A DNA stretch of 64,000 bases from Betaproteobacteria bacterium (GTDB lineage: Bacteria > Verrucomicrobiota > Verrucomicrobiia > Methylacidiphilales > UBA1321). The position numbers and the translations under genes were made by a program. The notes beneath the pieces were generated by a model. It was not told where the DNA came from. It did no database searches and worked only from the letters and a program-made list of their open reading frames with translations. Positions 48,737-57,161 of the stretch are shown piece by piece. The stretch spans positions 1 to 64,000 of the forward strand of contig CAJCIA010000039.1 in assembly GCA_903970275.1 (NCBI GenBank), written 5' to 3'. Each line of letters starts with the position of its first letter. Within the stretch, counting starts at the first letter, position 1.

Positions 48737-49408
48737 ATGCGTTTGCGCCGCCCGGATCTTGTTCCGCTCGGGTGTTTTCTCCTTTTGAGTGGCTTGGTTT
48801 CGGCGGACCCGCCAGCGGTTCCTGCGTCAACGAATCAGGCACCGGCGGCCTTAAACATTCCGGCCACCAATCTTCCTCCGTCCGCAGTTCCGGATACCGA
48901 TCCGGTCAAGGCGATCATCGACGCTCATACCTGCACCCAAGTCGAACGATCACCGGACAAACTTTGGGTTGCCCTAACTCGCGACTACGAGCGGCCGACC
49001 CGGGGCGCCATTTGGGAGAATGGAGAGACGCAGTCATGCCTGGAGATCCGGCAACTCAATGATGCGGGAGACGGCTTTGATCCCTCTTTCGTCTACTGGG
49101 AGGAGCCTTCGCTGGACATCATCGAGATTACCTGGAGCCCGGACTCACGGTTTCTGGTCGTGCTCTGTACCGGTTCCAGCGGGCACCAGCCGTGGGCGCA
49201 CCCTGCCTTTGTCCTGGATATACAGGACTACAAGCTCCACGGGATGGACCCGTTTGGCACCGTGGTCAGTTCCCACATAAAATTTACGGACGCGGGCGAA
49301 CTGCAGCTGAGGAGCGGGGAACCCAGCTCGCCCCAGCCTTTTCAAGTTGATCTCGCGAAGCACATTGGGGACTTGCCGGTTGTCCTGCAGCTGCACGAGC
49401 AACGGTGA
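48737..49408 (+). CDS. Secreted protein of unknown function, TolB/WD-like strand pattern
   Basis: From ATG 48737 it has 223 residues with a signal peptide (PLGCFLLLSGLVSA) and an Ala/Pro/Asn linker. The mature domain has SPDKLWVALTRDYERP, IIEITWSPDSRFLVVLCTGSSG (about 130-151) and LDIQDYKLHGMDPFGTVV; the S-P-D-x-x-x-L-x-V pattern resembles single blades of TolB or WD-type propellers. Only about two blades are visible, so a full propeller is unlikely. It follows the permease pair by five bases and may belong to the same transcript. Confidence 0.65.
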   Translation: MRLRRPDLVPLGCFLLLSGLVSADPPAVPASTNQAPAALNIPATNLPPSAVPDTDPVKAIIDAHTCTQVERSPDKLWVALTRDYERPTRGAIWENGETQSCLEIRQLNDAGDGFDPSFVYWEEPSLDIIEITWSPDSRFLVVLCTGSSGHQPWAHPAFVLDIQDYKLHGMDPFGTVVSSHIKFTDAGELQLRSGEPSSPQPFQVDLAKHIGDLPVVLQLHEQR

Positions 49409-49432
49409 CGGAGCGCGCCCAGCGCAAATGCC

Positions 49433-49460
49433 TTGACCCTTCCCGCGCGGACGTTAACAT
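49433..49460 (+). promoter_or_regulatory. Candidate sigma-70 promoter of rpmG
   Basis: TTGACC (49433-49438), 16 bases, then TAACAT (49455-49460). The hexamers match TTGACA at five and TATAAT at four positions. The rpmG ATG follows 24 bases after the -10 box, giving a short leader. Promoters of this phylum are poorly known, so this is tentative. Confidence 0.4.
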
Positions 49461-49483
49461 AACTGGCTCACCCAAACACGACC

Positions 49484-49648
49484 ATGCGCGAACAAGTCAC
49501 TCTCGAATGCACCGAGGCAGCCAAGGAAGGCAAGGCGCCTTCCCGTTACTTCACCACGAAGAACAAGAAGCTGCAGCAGGAGCGCCTGGAGCGGTTGAAG
49601 TACAACCCGAACCTGCGCCGCCGCACGGTCCATCGCGAGAAGAAGTAA
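49484..49648 (+). CDS. rpmG: 50S ribosomal protein L33, zinc-free type
   Basis: The 54-residue protein reads [16 protein letters not shown], then [10 protein letters not shown] and [16 protein letters not shown]. The order of the T-x-K-N and K-Y-x-P-x-x-R-R blocks is diagnostic of L33. It has one Cys and no C-x-x-C pairs, so it cannot hold the zinc ribbon of the C+ form. A candidate promoter lies directly upstream. It lies near the metal-type permease pair, which is of interest because C- paralogues are used by some bacteria under zinc shortage. Confidence 0.95.
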   Translation: MREQVTLECTEAAKEGKAPSRYFTTKNKKLQQERLERLKYNPNLRRRTVHREKK

Positions 49649-49667
49649 CCTTCCCGCTCTCCCGGGC

Positions 49668-50888
49668 ATGAATGTATGCGTCGTCGGTGGTGGACCGGCG
49701 GGCATGATGCTCGGTTTCCTGCTCGCCCGCGCGGGCGTGCCGGTGACGGTGCTGGAAAAGCACAAGGACTTCCTGCGCGATTTCCGCGGGGACACGGTTC
49801 ATCCCTCCACCATCGAGCTCATGCACGAGCTTGGGCTGCTCGACGCGTTCCTGGCCGTGCCGCACAACGTGGTCAGGCAGGTCGGCGCCTCGATCGAGGG
49901 CCAGGACATGATCATGGCCGACTTCACCCACCTGCGCGTGAAGTGTCCCTACATCGCGCTGATGCCGCAGTGGGATTTCCTCGACTTCCTGGCCAGCCAC
50001 GCCAGGAAATTTCGCGACTTCACGTTGCATCTCGAAAACGAGGTCACGGACCTGATCGAGGAAAACGGCCGCGTGGTCGGCGTGCGTGCGAGGAGCCCGC
50101 AGGGTCCCGCGGAGTTCCGGGCCGACCTCGTCATCGGAGCCGACGGGCGGTCTTCGATCGTCCGCCAGCGTGCCGGGTTTGAGGTCCACGATATCGGCGC
50201 GCCGATGGACGTGCTCTGGATACGCATCCCGCGCCAGGAGGACGATCCGCCGGATACGCTGGGCCGCATCCATGCCGGCCACTTCCTCGTCATGATCAAC
50301 CGCAACAGCTACTGGCAGTGCGCGTACCTGATCAAGAAGGGCTCCTTCGACGCGGTGAAGGGGCGCGGCTTGTCCGCCTTTCACGAGGACATCCTCACCG
50401 TTGCGCCCTTCCTCGGCGCGCGCGTCAACGAGCTCGATGACTGGGAGAAGGTCAAGCTGCTCACGGTGACGGTCGACCGCCTCCACACCTGGCACAAGCC
50501 AGGGCTGCTGTGCATCGGCGATTCCGCGCATGCCATGTCGCCCATCGGCGGCGTGGGCATCAACCTTGCGATTCAGGATGCGGTCGCCGCCGCCAACCTG
50601 CTGGCCGAGCCGCTGCGCCGCGGCACGCTGGGCGAGTACGATCTGCGCGCCGTGCAGGAGCGGCGGGAGCCGCCGACGCGAAAGACGCAGGCAATGCAGG
50701 TGTTCATCCAAAACCATGTCGTCAATCGCGTGCTGGGCGATCCGCGGCCGATTCGGCTGCCGCTTGCGCTGCGGCTGCTCAAGCTCTTTCCCGTCCTGCG
50801 CCGCATTCCCGCGCGCGTGATCGGCCTCGGCTTTCGGCCGGAGCACATCCACACGCGCGACGTTAGCCCGTCGTTTCCGTCTCGTTAG
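49668..50888 (+). CDS. FAD-dependent monooxygenase (PHBH/FAD_binding_3 family)
   Basis: The 406-residue protein has VCVVGGGPAGMMLGFLLARAGVPVTVLEK (FAD Rossmann G-x-G-x-x-G, residues 3-31), the DG motif VIGADGRSSIVRQRAG (about 157-172) and the second FAD motif LLCIGDSAHAMSPIGGVGINLAIQDA (about 282-307). This is a single-component aromatic hydroxylase or UbiH-like enzyme using NAD(P)H and O2. The substrate is unknown. Its 3' end overlaps the end of the convergent peptidase gene by 26 bp. Confidence 0.9.
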   Translation: MNVCVVGGGPAGMMLGFLLARAGVPVTVLEKHKDFLRDFRGDTVHPSTIELMHELGLLDAFLAVPHNVVRQVGASIEGQDMIMADFTHLRVKCPYIALMPQWDFLDFLASHARKFRDFTLHLENEVTDLIEENGRVVGVRARSPQGPAEFRADLVIGADGRSSIVRQRAGFEVHDIGAPMDVLWIRIPRQEDDPPDTLGRIHAGHFLVMINRNSYWQCAYLIKKGSFDAVKGRGLSAFHEDILTVAPFLGARVNELDDWEKVKLLTVTVDRLHTWHKPGLLCIGDSAHAMSPIGGVGINLAIQDAVAAANLLAEPLRRGTLGEYDLRAVQERREPPTRKTQAMQVFIQNHVVNRVLGDPRPIRLPLALRLLKLFPVLRRIPARVIGLGFRPEHIHTRDVSPSFPSR

Positions 50889-52260
50889 GAATCTTGCTGG
50901 CGTCCACGGTGGTCTGCGCCGCGCTCCTGGCGATTTCCTCGAGCAGAAAGCGGTTCAGCCGCGCGCCGAGATCGAGGTGCTCGATCGGAAACGTTTCGTT
51001 TGGGCTGTGCGCGTTGCAGTCGGGCAGGCAGAGGCCGAGGAGCAGCGTGTCCGCACCGAGGATGCTTTTGAAATCGGCCACGATGGGAATCGTTCCCCCC
51101 TCGCGGATGAGTGCGACCTTCCGGCCCGGCAGCATGCGTTTGAGCGCCCTCTGCGCCGCGGCGCCGAAGCCCGCATTGGGATCGACCAGGTACGGATCGC
51201 CCGAGTGCCCCGACACGATTTCCAACCGCACCGAGGGCGGCGCGTGCTCGCGGAAATAGGCCGCGGCGATTTCCTGGATGCGCTTCGGGTCCTGTCCCGG
51301 CACAAGACGGAAGGTGAGCTTGGCCATGGCCTTGCTGGGCAGGACCGTCTTGGTCCCCTCACCCTGGTAGCCCGACCCGATGCCGTTGACCTCGGCGGTC
51401 GGCCGAGCCCAGATGCGTTCGAGCGCGCTGAACTTCCGCTCGCCGCGCAGCTCGGGCGCGCCGGTCATGCGCGTGAGGGCCGCATCATCGAGCGGGAGCT
51501 TGCGCCAGCCACGGCGCTCCCACGGCTCGATCGTGCGCACACCCTCGTAAAAGCCGTCGATCGCCACCTTGAGATTGCGGTCGTGCAGGCCCGCGATCAG
51601 GCGCGCCAGCACGGTGGCCGGATTTTCCACCGCGCCGCCGAAGATACCGGAATGCAGGTCGCGATCCGGACCCGTGACGTGCACCTCCAGCGCCGCGAGG
51701 CCGCGCAGGCCATAGGTCAGTGTGGGAAAGCCAGGCGCGACCATCGAGGAGTCGGAGACAACGACGACATCGCAGGCCAGCTCCTCGCGGTGCGTGCGCA
51801 GGAAGGGCGCCAGGTTTGGGCTGCCGATTTCCTCCTCGCCCTCGATGAGCAGAATGAGATTAACCGGCAGGTCGCCCTTTTGGCGCAAGGTCTCGGTGAT
51901 GCCGAGCATGTGCGCGAAGATCTGCCCCTTGTTGTCGCTCGCGCCGCGCGCGGTCACGATCCCGTTTTCCACTTGGGGAGCGAACGGCGGATGTGTCCAG
52001 AGTTCCACCGGATCGACCGGCTGCACGTCGTAGTGACCGTAGATCAGGACAGTGGGCCGGCCTTCCTGACGCAGTCCGCGCGCCAGCACGACAGGATGGC
52101 CCGCGGTCGGCATGAGCCGCGCGACCAGCCCGGCGGTGGTCAGGCGCTCTTGGAGCCAGTGTGCGCAGGCGTCCACCTGGCCCTTGTGCTGCGAATCGGT
52201 GGAGATGCTGCCGAAGCGCAGGAACTCGAGAAACGCTTCGAGGTCGGCGGAGGCGGGCAT
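50863..52260 (-). CDS. M20 family metallopeptidase (dipeptidase)
   Basis: The 465-residue protein has the two-zinc site of M20 enzymes: LIYGHYDVQP (His/Asp, about residues 72-81), RGASDNKGQIFAH, LIEGEEEIGSPNL (the catalytic Glu pair, about 137-149) and VVVSDSS, with the dimerisation domain (about 185-340) in between. It resembles carnosinase-like dipeptidases, which hydrolyse short peptides in the cytoplasm. It starts one base after the glycosyltransferase-like gene and shares its transcript. Confidence 0.94.
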   Translation of the reverse strand: MPASADLEAFLEFLRFGSISTDSQHKGQVDACAHWLQERLTTAGLVARLMPTAGHPVVLARGLRQEGRPTVLIYGHYDVQPVDPVELWTHPPFAPQVENGIVTARGASDNKGQIFAHMLGITETLRQKGDLPVNLILLIEGEEEIGSPNLAPFLRTHREELACDVVVVSDSSMVAPGFPTLTYGLRGLAALEVHVTGPDRDLHSGIFGGAVENPATVLARLIAGLHDRNLKVAIDGFYEGVRTIEPWERRGWRKLPLDDAALTRMTGAPELRGERKFSALERIWARPTAEVNGIGSGYQGEGTKTVLPSKAMAKLTFRLVPGQDPKRIQEIAAAYFREHAPPSVRLEIVSGHSGDPYLVDPNAGFGAAAQRALKRMLPGRKVALIREGGTIPIVADFKSILGADTLLLGLCLPDCNAHSPNETFPIEHLDLGARLNRFLLEEIARSAAQTTVDASKIPNETETTG

Positions 52261-52261
52261 G

Positions 52262-53809
52262 TTATTTCGGCAGCGAGTCGGTCTCGTGCATCGGGCTGGC
52301 CTCGACGCCCGCCGACTGCGAGGCGCCGACGAACTTCTGGCAGTTCCACAGGTTCCACGCCTTGTCGAATTCCGGCACGGGCATGTCGGGCAGCGGCTGA
52401 ACGCTGGTGAAGTTCTTCTTCAGGTCGTCCGGCGGCTCCTTCGTCGTGCGGGTGAGGAAGAGCGCGGAATCGTTGGGCGAGGCCGCGTCGGTGTACTGCG
52501 GCCAGAAATCGAACTGCGTCACGGTGTCGACATCCTCCACGTAAATCGAGGGATGATGCGGCATGTAGAAACTCAGCTCGCTCGCGGTGGCGGGCGAGTC
52601 GGTGATGATTAGATTGGCACCCGCATCGCGCTGCATCTGCACCATCTGGTCGGCCAGGTTGCGCCACGCCGCGCGCTCGGCCGGTGCGCCCAGGCCGGCC
52701 AGCACCTGCTCGCCCATCGAGCGGGTGAGCGGCCGCTCCTCGTTGCGCGGCAGGTAAAGGGAACGGAAGCCGGCAACCGACTCGATCGCGGCCAGGATCA
52801 GCACCGCGCCCCACGCCAGCCGCCGCGTTTGTTCCGTGGCCGCCAGGCGATCCGCGCAGCAGCCGCCGATCAGGAGCAGCGGCAGGAAAAGCGCCGGCAC
52901 GAGCTCGAAATTGGTCTCGCTAAAGAAGGACGCGAAGTTCTCCCAAAGCAGCCCGGGCACGGAGAGGCAGACCAGCAAGGCGAAGCGTGAATCAACTCGC
53001 AAATCGCGTCCCATCCGTACGATCACGACAACAAGCGCCACGGCAAAAAGCGGCGAGAGAAAGATCAGCTCCAGCTCGAGGAAGTGCAGCCCCTGCGTAA
53101 AGGAAAACGGATGGGTCAGCGGGAAGTCACTCACCAGCCGCGCGCGCCGGATGTCGGCCACCTGCGCGCCGTGCCACCACCAGAGCAGCGGCCCGAGACA
53201 CACGCCAGCGATCACCACCATCATCCAGAGCCGTGGCTCCCGCAGCCGCGCGCGGCGCACCGGGTCGATGAGGAAATAGACAAGCAGTCCGCCGAGCCAC
53301 CAGGCATTGGCAATCGAGACCAACATGCCGAGGCCACAGGCGGCGCCGCCGAGCAGCCACCAGCCCAGCCCATCCTCCTCCAGCGCGCGGCTCAGGCCCA
53401 GTAGAGCCAACGCCATCAGCCCGATCGAGGCGGTCGCCTCCGTCATAAACGAGACCTTCCACGCGTACATCGGCACGACCGCGAAGAGCACCACCGTCCA
53501 GAATGCAGCGCGCGCGCTGAACCAATGCCGCGCCAGATAGAAGAGCGTGAACCCGGTGAAGCACGCGATGATCGCCGCGGGCCAGCGCACGCCGAGCTCT
53601 GTGTCGCCGAAAAAGATGGTGCCGATCCGCACAAGCAGCGGCGTAAGCGGACCGCGCTCCCAATAGCCCGGACTAAGGTTTACCCCGTGCCCCTCCAGCC
53701 ACAGGTAGGCCTCGCGGCCCGTCAGCTCGAAGGTCTGCCCAAACCAGAAGCGGACCACCAACAGGGTGATGAGAAGGATGACGGTGCGCTTGCGATAGCC
53801 GGGATTCAT
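52262..53809 (-). CDS. GT39/ArnT-like membrane glycosyltransferase
   Basis: The 515-residue protein has about 11 hydrophobic helices. TGREAYLWLEGHGVNLSPGYWERGPLTPLLVRIG (about residues 30-63) resembles the first periplasmic loop of dolichyl-phosphate-mannose/ArnT-type enzymes, with the acidic residue near the start. LGVRWPAAIIACFTGFTLFYLARH fits the same family. The C-terminal 150 residues are soluble and periplasmic. Such enzymes move a sugar from a polyprenyl phosphate to lipid A or proteins; the acceptor here is unknown. It precedes the peptidase gene by one base. Confidence 0.85.
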   Translation of the reverse strand: MNPGYRKRTVILLITLLVVRFWFGQTFELTGREAYLWLEGHGVNLSPGYWERGPLTPLLVRIGTIFFGDTELGVRWPAAIIACFTGFTLFYLARHWFSARAAFWTVVLFAVVPMYAWKVSFMTEATASIGLMALALLGLSRALEEDGLGWWLLGGAACGLGMLVSIANAWWLGGLLVYFLIDPVRRARLREPRLWMMVVIAGVCLGPLLWWWHGAQVADIRRARLVSDFPLTHPFSFTQGLHFLELELIFLSPLFAVALVVVIVRMGRDLRVDSRFALLVCLSVPGLLWENFASFFSETNFELVPALFLPLLLIGGCCADRLAATEQTRRLAWGAVLILAAIESVAGFRSLYLPRNEERPLTRSMGEQVLAGLGAPAERAAWRNLADQMVQMQRDAGANLIITDSPATASELSFYMPHHPSIYVEDVDTVTQFDFWPQYTDAASPNDSALFLTRTTKEPPDDLKKNFTSVQPLPDMPVPEFDKAWNLWNCQKFVGASQSAGVEASPMHETDSLPK

Positions 53810-53988
53810 AGGACGTGGGGAAAGTCCGATCCATCATCATCAATCGCGGCAGGCAGCGCAAGCGTGCTTCGGCGGAAAGGCTTGCGCGCGTGGCGCACAC
53901 TTGCCCTCGCCCGCGACACGCCGTAAAAGAAGACGAACGAAACCGCCCGGCCTGCCGTCTAAGCCGTGTGCCCTCCCCGCTGATTTTC

Positions 53989-54729
53989 ATGAAACTCCCC
54001 ACTGTCGTCGGCCTTCTTGTGCTTTCCACCGCCGGCCTGCTGCGCGCCGATATTGATCCCACCACGGCCAAGCTGTGCCCGCCCATTCCCTACGTGCAGG
54101 GCATGATCTGGAAGCGCCTAGAAGCCGCCAGCCTCACGCTCGACGGTTCCGTCCGCTCGGACAAAACCAAGATGCGGGCCGCGCTAACGCTCAAGACCGC
54201 GGGCCACACGCAGGAATACGATTTCCAGGATCAGCCGCTGCAGATCCGGGTGGAGCTCGAACCCGGCAGCTCGACCATCGAGAAGCGCAGCTCGCCCAGC
54301 GGCGCGTGGTCCACCATCGCCGGCGCCGCGCGGCTGCAGCCGATCCTCAAGTCGGACCTGACCTACGAGGATCTCGGCGTCGATTTCATCAACTGGGAGA
54401 ACATCGTGCCGCTCGGCATCGACTCGATCAAGACGCTCAAGGCCTACGTCTATGAGGCGACGCCCGGGCCGGACGACCACAGCCAGTACGCCAAGGTCCG
54501 CTTCTGGGTCAGCGCCAAGTACTGGGCCTTCCTGCGCATCGACGGCCTCAACGCGCAGGGCCAGACGATCAAGCGCGTCGAGGTGCAGGACGTGATGCAG
54601 ATCGGCACGCTCACCGTCTTCAAGGAAATGAAGGTCTCGACCATGGATCCGACGCGCAACGACATTCCGCTTTCGACCACCTTCATCGACATCGACGGCG
54701 GCAAGGAAGGTTCCGACCTGGCGAAGTAA
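53989..54729 (+). CDS. LolA-like outer-membrane lipoprotein-sorting family protein
   Basis: From ATG 53989 the protein has 246 residues with a signal peptide (TVVGLLVLSTAGLLRA). The mature part has beta strands typical of the LolA-like family PF17131: QPLQIRVELEPGSSTIEKRS, DLTYEDLGVDFINWENIV, KTLKAYVYEATPG and AKYWAFLRIDGLN. The D-L-x-Y-E-D-L segment is characteristic. It probably carries or senses lipids in the periplasm. It lies seven bases before the CHASE2 gene, so the two may work together. Confidence 0.75.
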   Translation: MKLPTVVGLLVLSTAGLLRADIDPTTAKLCPPIPYVQGMIWKRLEAASLTLDGSVRSDKTKMRAALTLKTAGHTQEYDFQDQPLQIRVELEPGSSTIEKRSSPSGAWSTIAGAARLQPILKSDLTYEDLGVDFINWENIVPLGIDSIKTLKAYVYEATPGPDDHSQYAKVRFWVSAKYWAFLRIDGLNAQGQTIKRVEVQDVMQIGTLTVFKEMKVSTMDPTRNDIPLSTTFIDIDGGKEGSDLAK

Positions 54730-54736
54730 ACCGCCC

Positions 54737-56035
54737 GTGGACGTCGCCCCCGCCCCGTCGACTGCCGATCCGCATCATCGTCATCACAAGCGGCGCGGCA
54801 CAGTCGCTGCGGGGCTCGCGCTGCTCTGGGTCATCTTCACCCTGCTGGCGCAATTTTCCGGCGCACTCGATGAGTTCGAGGAATCGCTGCTCGACTGGCG
54901 CATGTCGCTTGCCGCCTGGCCCGCGCCCGCCAGCAACCAGCTGGCGCTCGTGGCGATCGACCAGATTCCCGAGGACCGCCCCTGGCCGTGGTCGCGGCTC
55001 GACTATTCCATCGGGCTGCGCGCGCTGATCGACTACGCGCCGCAGAGCGTGGTCTTCAACATGAACCTGAACGATCGCGACCCGACCTACACCTCGTTCG
55101 ACGACATTTTTTCGCACATCGTGGAGCGGGCGAATGCGGTCGTCTTTTCCGCCACGGGCACGACCTCGACCGAAGGTGGACAGCCTCCCGCGTCGCTCGG
55201 CGCGCTGCCTTATGAGGGCAGTCCGCGCCGGGTGGCCCGCTTTGGTTCCGCGATCTGGCCGCTCGATACCTTCGCCCGCCAGTCGCCGGTGGGCATCAAC
55301 AACGTGCAGGCGGAGGAGGGCCTGCGCCTGCGCCGCATTCCGCTGGTCTTCCTGCTCGACCAGAAGATGGTGCCGTCGCTCGTGCTGCAGGCCACGGCCG
55401 GGTTTCTGGGCGCCGATCTTGCCAGCTCGGAGGTGCGGATGGGCCGGGCGATTTTCCTGCGGCACAAGGACGGCCGGCTCGTGCGCACCATTCCGATCGA
55501 TGACGAAGGCCGCATGCGCATTCGCTACCAACCCGGCCCGGCCACCTCCTTCACCGCCACCTTCGACAACGTGATCGTGTATGACGACCAGCTCCAGCAA
55601 GGCATTCGCCCCGCGCAGGATTTGCGTGATCTGCGCGCGCGCCAGGTGTGGATCGGCCGCACCGACCCCGCCCTGCGCGAGCGCTTCCACACCCCCGTGG
55701 GCACACTCAGCCTGGTCGAGGTCGAGTTGCAGGCCGAGCGCACGATCCTCGATCAGGATTACGTGCGACCGCTTCCGCCGATGATCCTCGCGATCCTCTA
55801 TATTCTGGTGGGCATCGGCGGCGCGACGCTCGTCGTCCGGATTGGACCAATCCACGGCACCGCTGTGCTCGTCGTTACGGCCGCCTTCTGGTTCGAATCC
55901 GCGCTGCTCGCCTTCCGGATCTACAACACGATCCTGCCTCTGCCGAGCTTCGCCATGCTCATCTTTGGCGTCTACGTCATGGCCCTGCTGGCCATGGTCT
56001 GGGACCTCGATTCCGAGTCGGAGAGCCCGAGCTAA
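54737..56035 (+). CDS. CHASE2 domain membrane protein without an output domain
   Basis: From a GTG start it has 432 residues: one N-terminal helix (AAGLALLWVIFTLLAQF), an extracytoplasmic CHASE2 domain (about residues 40-345) with VAIDQIPEDRPWPWSRLDY, FNMNLNDRDPTYTSFDDIF and SQIWIGRT-like DLRARQVWIGRTDPA, and three C-terminal helices. CHASE2 normally feeds a kinase or cyclase; here the protein stops at DSESESPS just after the last helix. It may signal through a partner or serve a structural role. Confidence 0.85.
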   Translation: MDVAPAPSTADPHHRHHKRRGTVAAGLALLWVIFTLLAQFSGALDEFEESLLDWRMSLAAWPAPASNQLALVAIDQIPEDRPWPWSRLDYSIGLRALIDYAPQSVVFNMNLNDRDPTYTSFDDIFSHIVERANAVVFSATGTTSTEGGQPPASLGALPYEGSPRRVARFGSAIWPLDTFARQSPVGINNVQAEEGLRLRRIPLVFLLDQKMVPSLVLQATAGFLGADLASSEVRMGRAIFLRHKDGRLVRTIPIDDEGRMRIRYQPGPATSFTATFDNVIVYDDQLQQGIRPAQDLRDLRARQVWIGRTDPALRERFHTPVGTLSLVEVELQAERTILDQDYVRPLPPMILAILYILVGIGGATLVVRIGPIHGTAVLVVTAAFWFESALLAFRIYNTILPLPSFAMLIFGVYVMALLAMVWDLDSESESPS

Positions 56036-56394
56036 CGCGACCCGTGGTTGAGACATGACCGTCTTCCAAAGACGTCATCGCAAAGTTCTTTTTGGGTAGA
56101 GCGCCGAACGAGAACATGCTTTCCGCTCGACGGTCGTCGACCGTAGGAAGTCTTCTCTTTTCCTCCCTTCGGTAGCCGCCGACCGCCGGGCGGCGGAGCG
56201 CGCCAGGCGCGCGGAACGCAATTTTCCGAAGATCGGGCGGCATCAACGACACCGGTCGATTCCGGTCGCTACGCTCCCTCCGCCGCCCGGCGGTCGGCGG
56301 CTACCGAAATTCCCCGGAAAGCTTTCGTTGCGGTGAAGTTTCACCGTTTCCAGCCAAAGGTTGAAGCTTTCCCCTCGGCAATAGCGACAACCTA
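56036..56394. other. Intergenic region with a long inverted repeat
   Basis: This 359-bp spacer separates the convergent CHASE2 and CnrX-like genes. It holds a 141-bp inverted repeat element (56168-56308) and an additional short palindrome near 56136 (GACGGTCGTCGACCGT). No gene is seen. Confidence 0.65.
56168..56308. repeat. Inverted-repeat element made of two family B edges
   Basis: Arms 56168-56198 and 56278-56308 are perfect complements over 31 bp (start TTCGGTAGCCGCCGACCGCC). The interior 79 bases include ATTCCGGTCGCTACGCTCCC, and from 56258 to 56305 the right side is a complete family B element. It therefore looks like a forward and a reversed copy joined, as in REPINs. It could also stop both convergent transcripts. 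Confidence 0.78.
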
Positions 56395-56871
56395 CTACGC
56401 GCCGGACGCTGCGCTCGGCGCAGGCGCATCGGCCGGTGGTCCGGGCGGCAGGCCGCCATCCTCCGGCCGGTGGTAATCGCCCGGGCCGTGGCTACCATGC
56501 GTGTGGCGCAGAAACATTCGCTCCCGTTCCGACTCCATCTGCTTGAGCTCGTCGCGCTGGCCGGGTTGCAGGATCTCCGCGATCTTCGCGTTGGTGTCCT
56601 GCATGATGCGCGAGATGTTCGCGACGTCCTCGTGGTGCACCTTCTCGATGCGTTGCTCGGCGTCCATGATCAGCGGCTCGATCTTTGCCTGCTGGTCGTC
56701 GGAGAGCTTGAGCCGGTCGGTCAGGTGCCGCATCCAGTGGCTGCCCATCTGCTGAGCGCCCGGCGGCGTGGGACGTGGCCCGAAGGCGATGGTGAGAAGC
56801 GAGCCGGTGATCCCGCCCAGGATGAAGATGAGGCCCAGGATGATCCACGGCCGGGCCTGGATCGACGTCAT
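56395..56871 (-). CDS. Membrane-anchored periplasmic sensor, CnrX/Spy/CpxP-like
   Basis: From ATG 56871 it has 158 residues: an N-terminal anchor WIILGLIFILGGITGSLLTIAFG, then a helical domain with LTDRLKLSDDQQAKIEPLIMDAEQRIEKVHHEDVANI (about residues 50-86), the LTxxQxxxI-type start of Metal_resist/Spy proteins, and KIAEILQPGQRDELKQM. The C-terminal part is rich in His and Pro (RHTHGSHGPGDYHRPED). It may sense metal or envelope stress and act on the anti-sigma factor encoded just upstream, whose stop overlaps this start by four bases. Confidence 0.78.
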   Translation of the reverse strand: MTSIQARPWIILGLIFILGGITGSLLTIAFGPRPTPPGAQQMGSHWMRHLTDRLKLSDDQQAKIEPLIMDAEQRIEKVHHEDVANISRIMQDTNAKIAEILQPGQRDELKQMESERERMFLRHTHGSHGPGDYHRPEDGGLPPGPPADAPAPSAASGA

Positions 56872-57161
56872 GGCGCCCAATCCGTCTGCCCCGAGGATTC
56901 GGCCAGCTGCAGGTTCTCCGAATCGGCGTTCCCCTGCAGGCTTTCCAGCGCCGGCCAGATGCTGACGGCCATGAGCACGCCGGCCAGAACAAGCCCGCGT
57001 ACCAGCACGCCGGAATCCAGCAGCGGTGCGCTGCGCGACGAACGCCACGCGGCCAGCACGCGGGTCTCAAGCCCATAAGGCGGCGGCGCGATGGTCTTGC
57101 CACGACGCGCCGAAGCGGCTGCCTGCAGCAGGGCGTCAAATTGTTTGCGGGGCGAAGTCAT
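56868..57161 (-). CDS. Short single-helix membrane protein, probable anti-sigma factor (CnrY-like)
   Basis: From ATG 57161 it has 97 residues. A cytoplasmic N-terminal part of about 50 residues (FDALLQAAASARRGKTIAPP, ETRVLAAWRSSR) is followed by one membrane helix VLVRGLVLAGVLMAVSIWPAL and a short outside tail with Asn/Asp/Ser. Size and layout match CnrY-type anti-sigma factors, whose short N-terminus wraps the sigma factor. Start and stop overlap its neighbours by four bases each. Assignment rests on position and topology. Confidence 0.7.
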   Translation of the reverse strand: MTSPRKQFDALLQAAASARRGKTIAPPPYGLETRVLAAWRSSRSAPLLDSGVLVRGLVLAGVLMAVSIWPALESLQGNADSENLQLAESSGQTDWAP

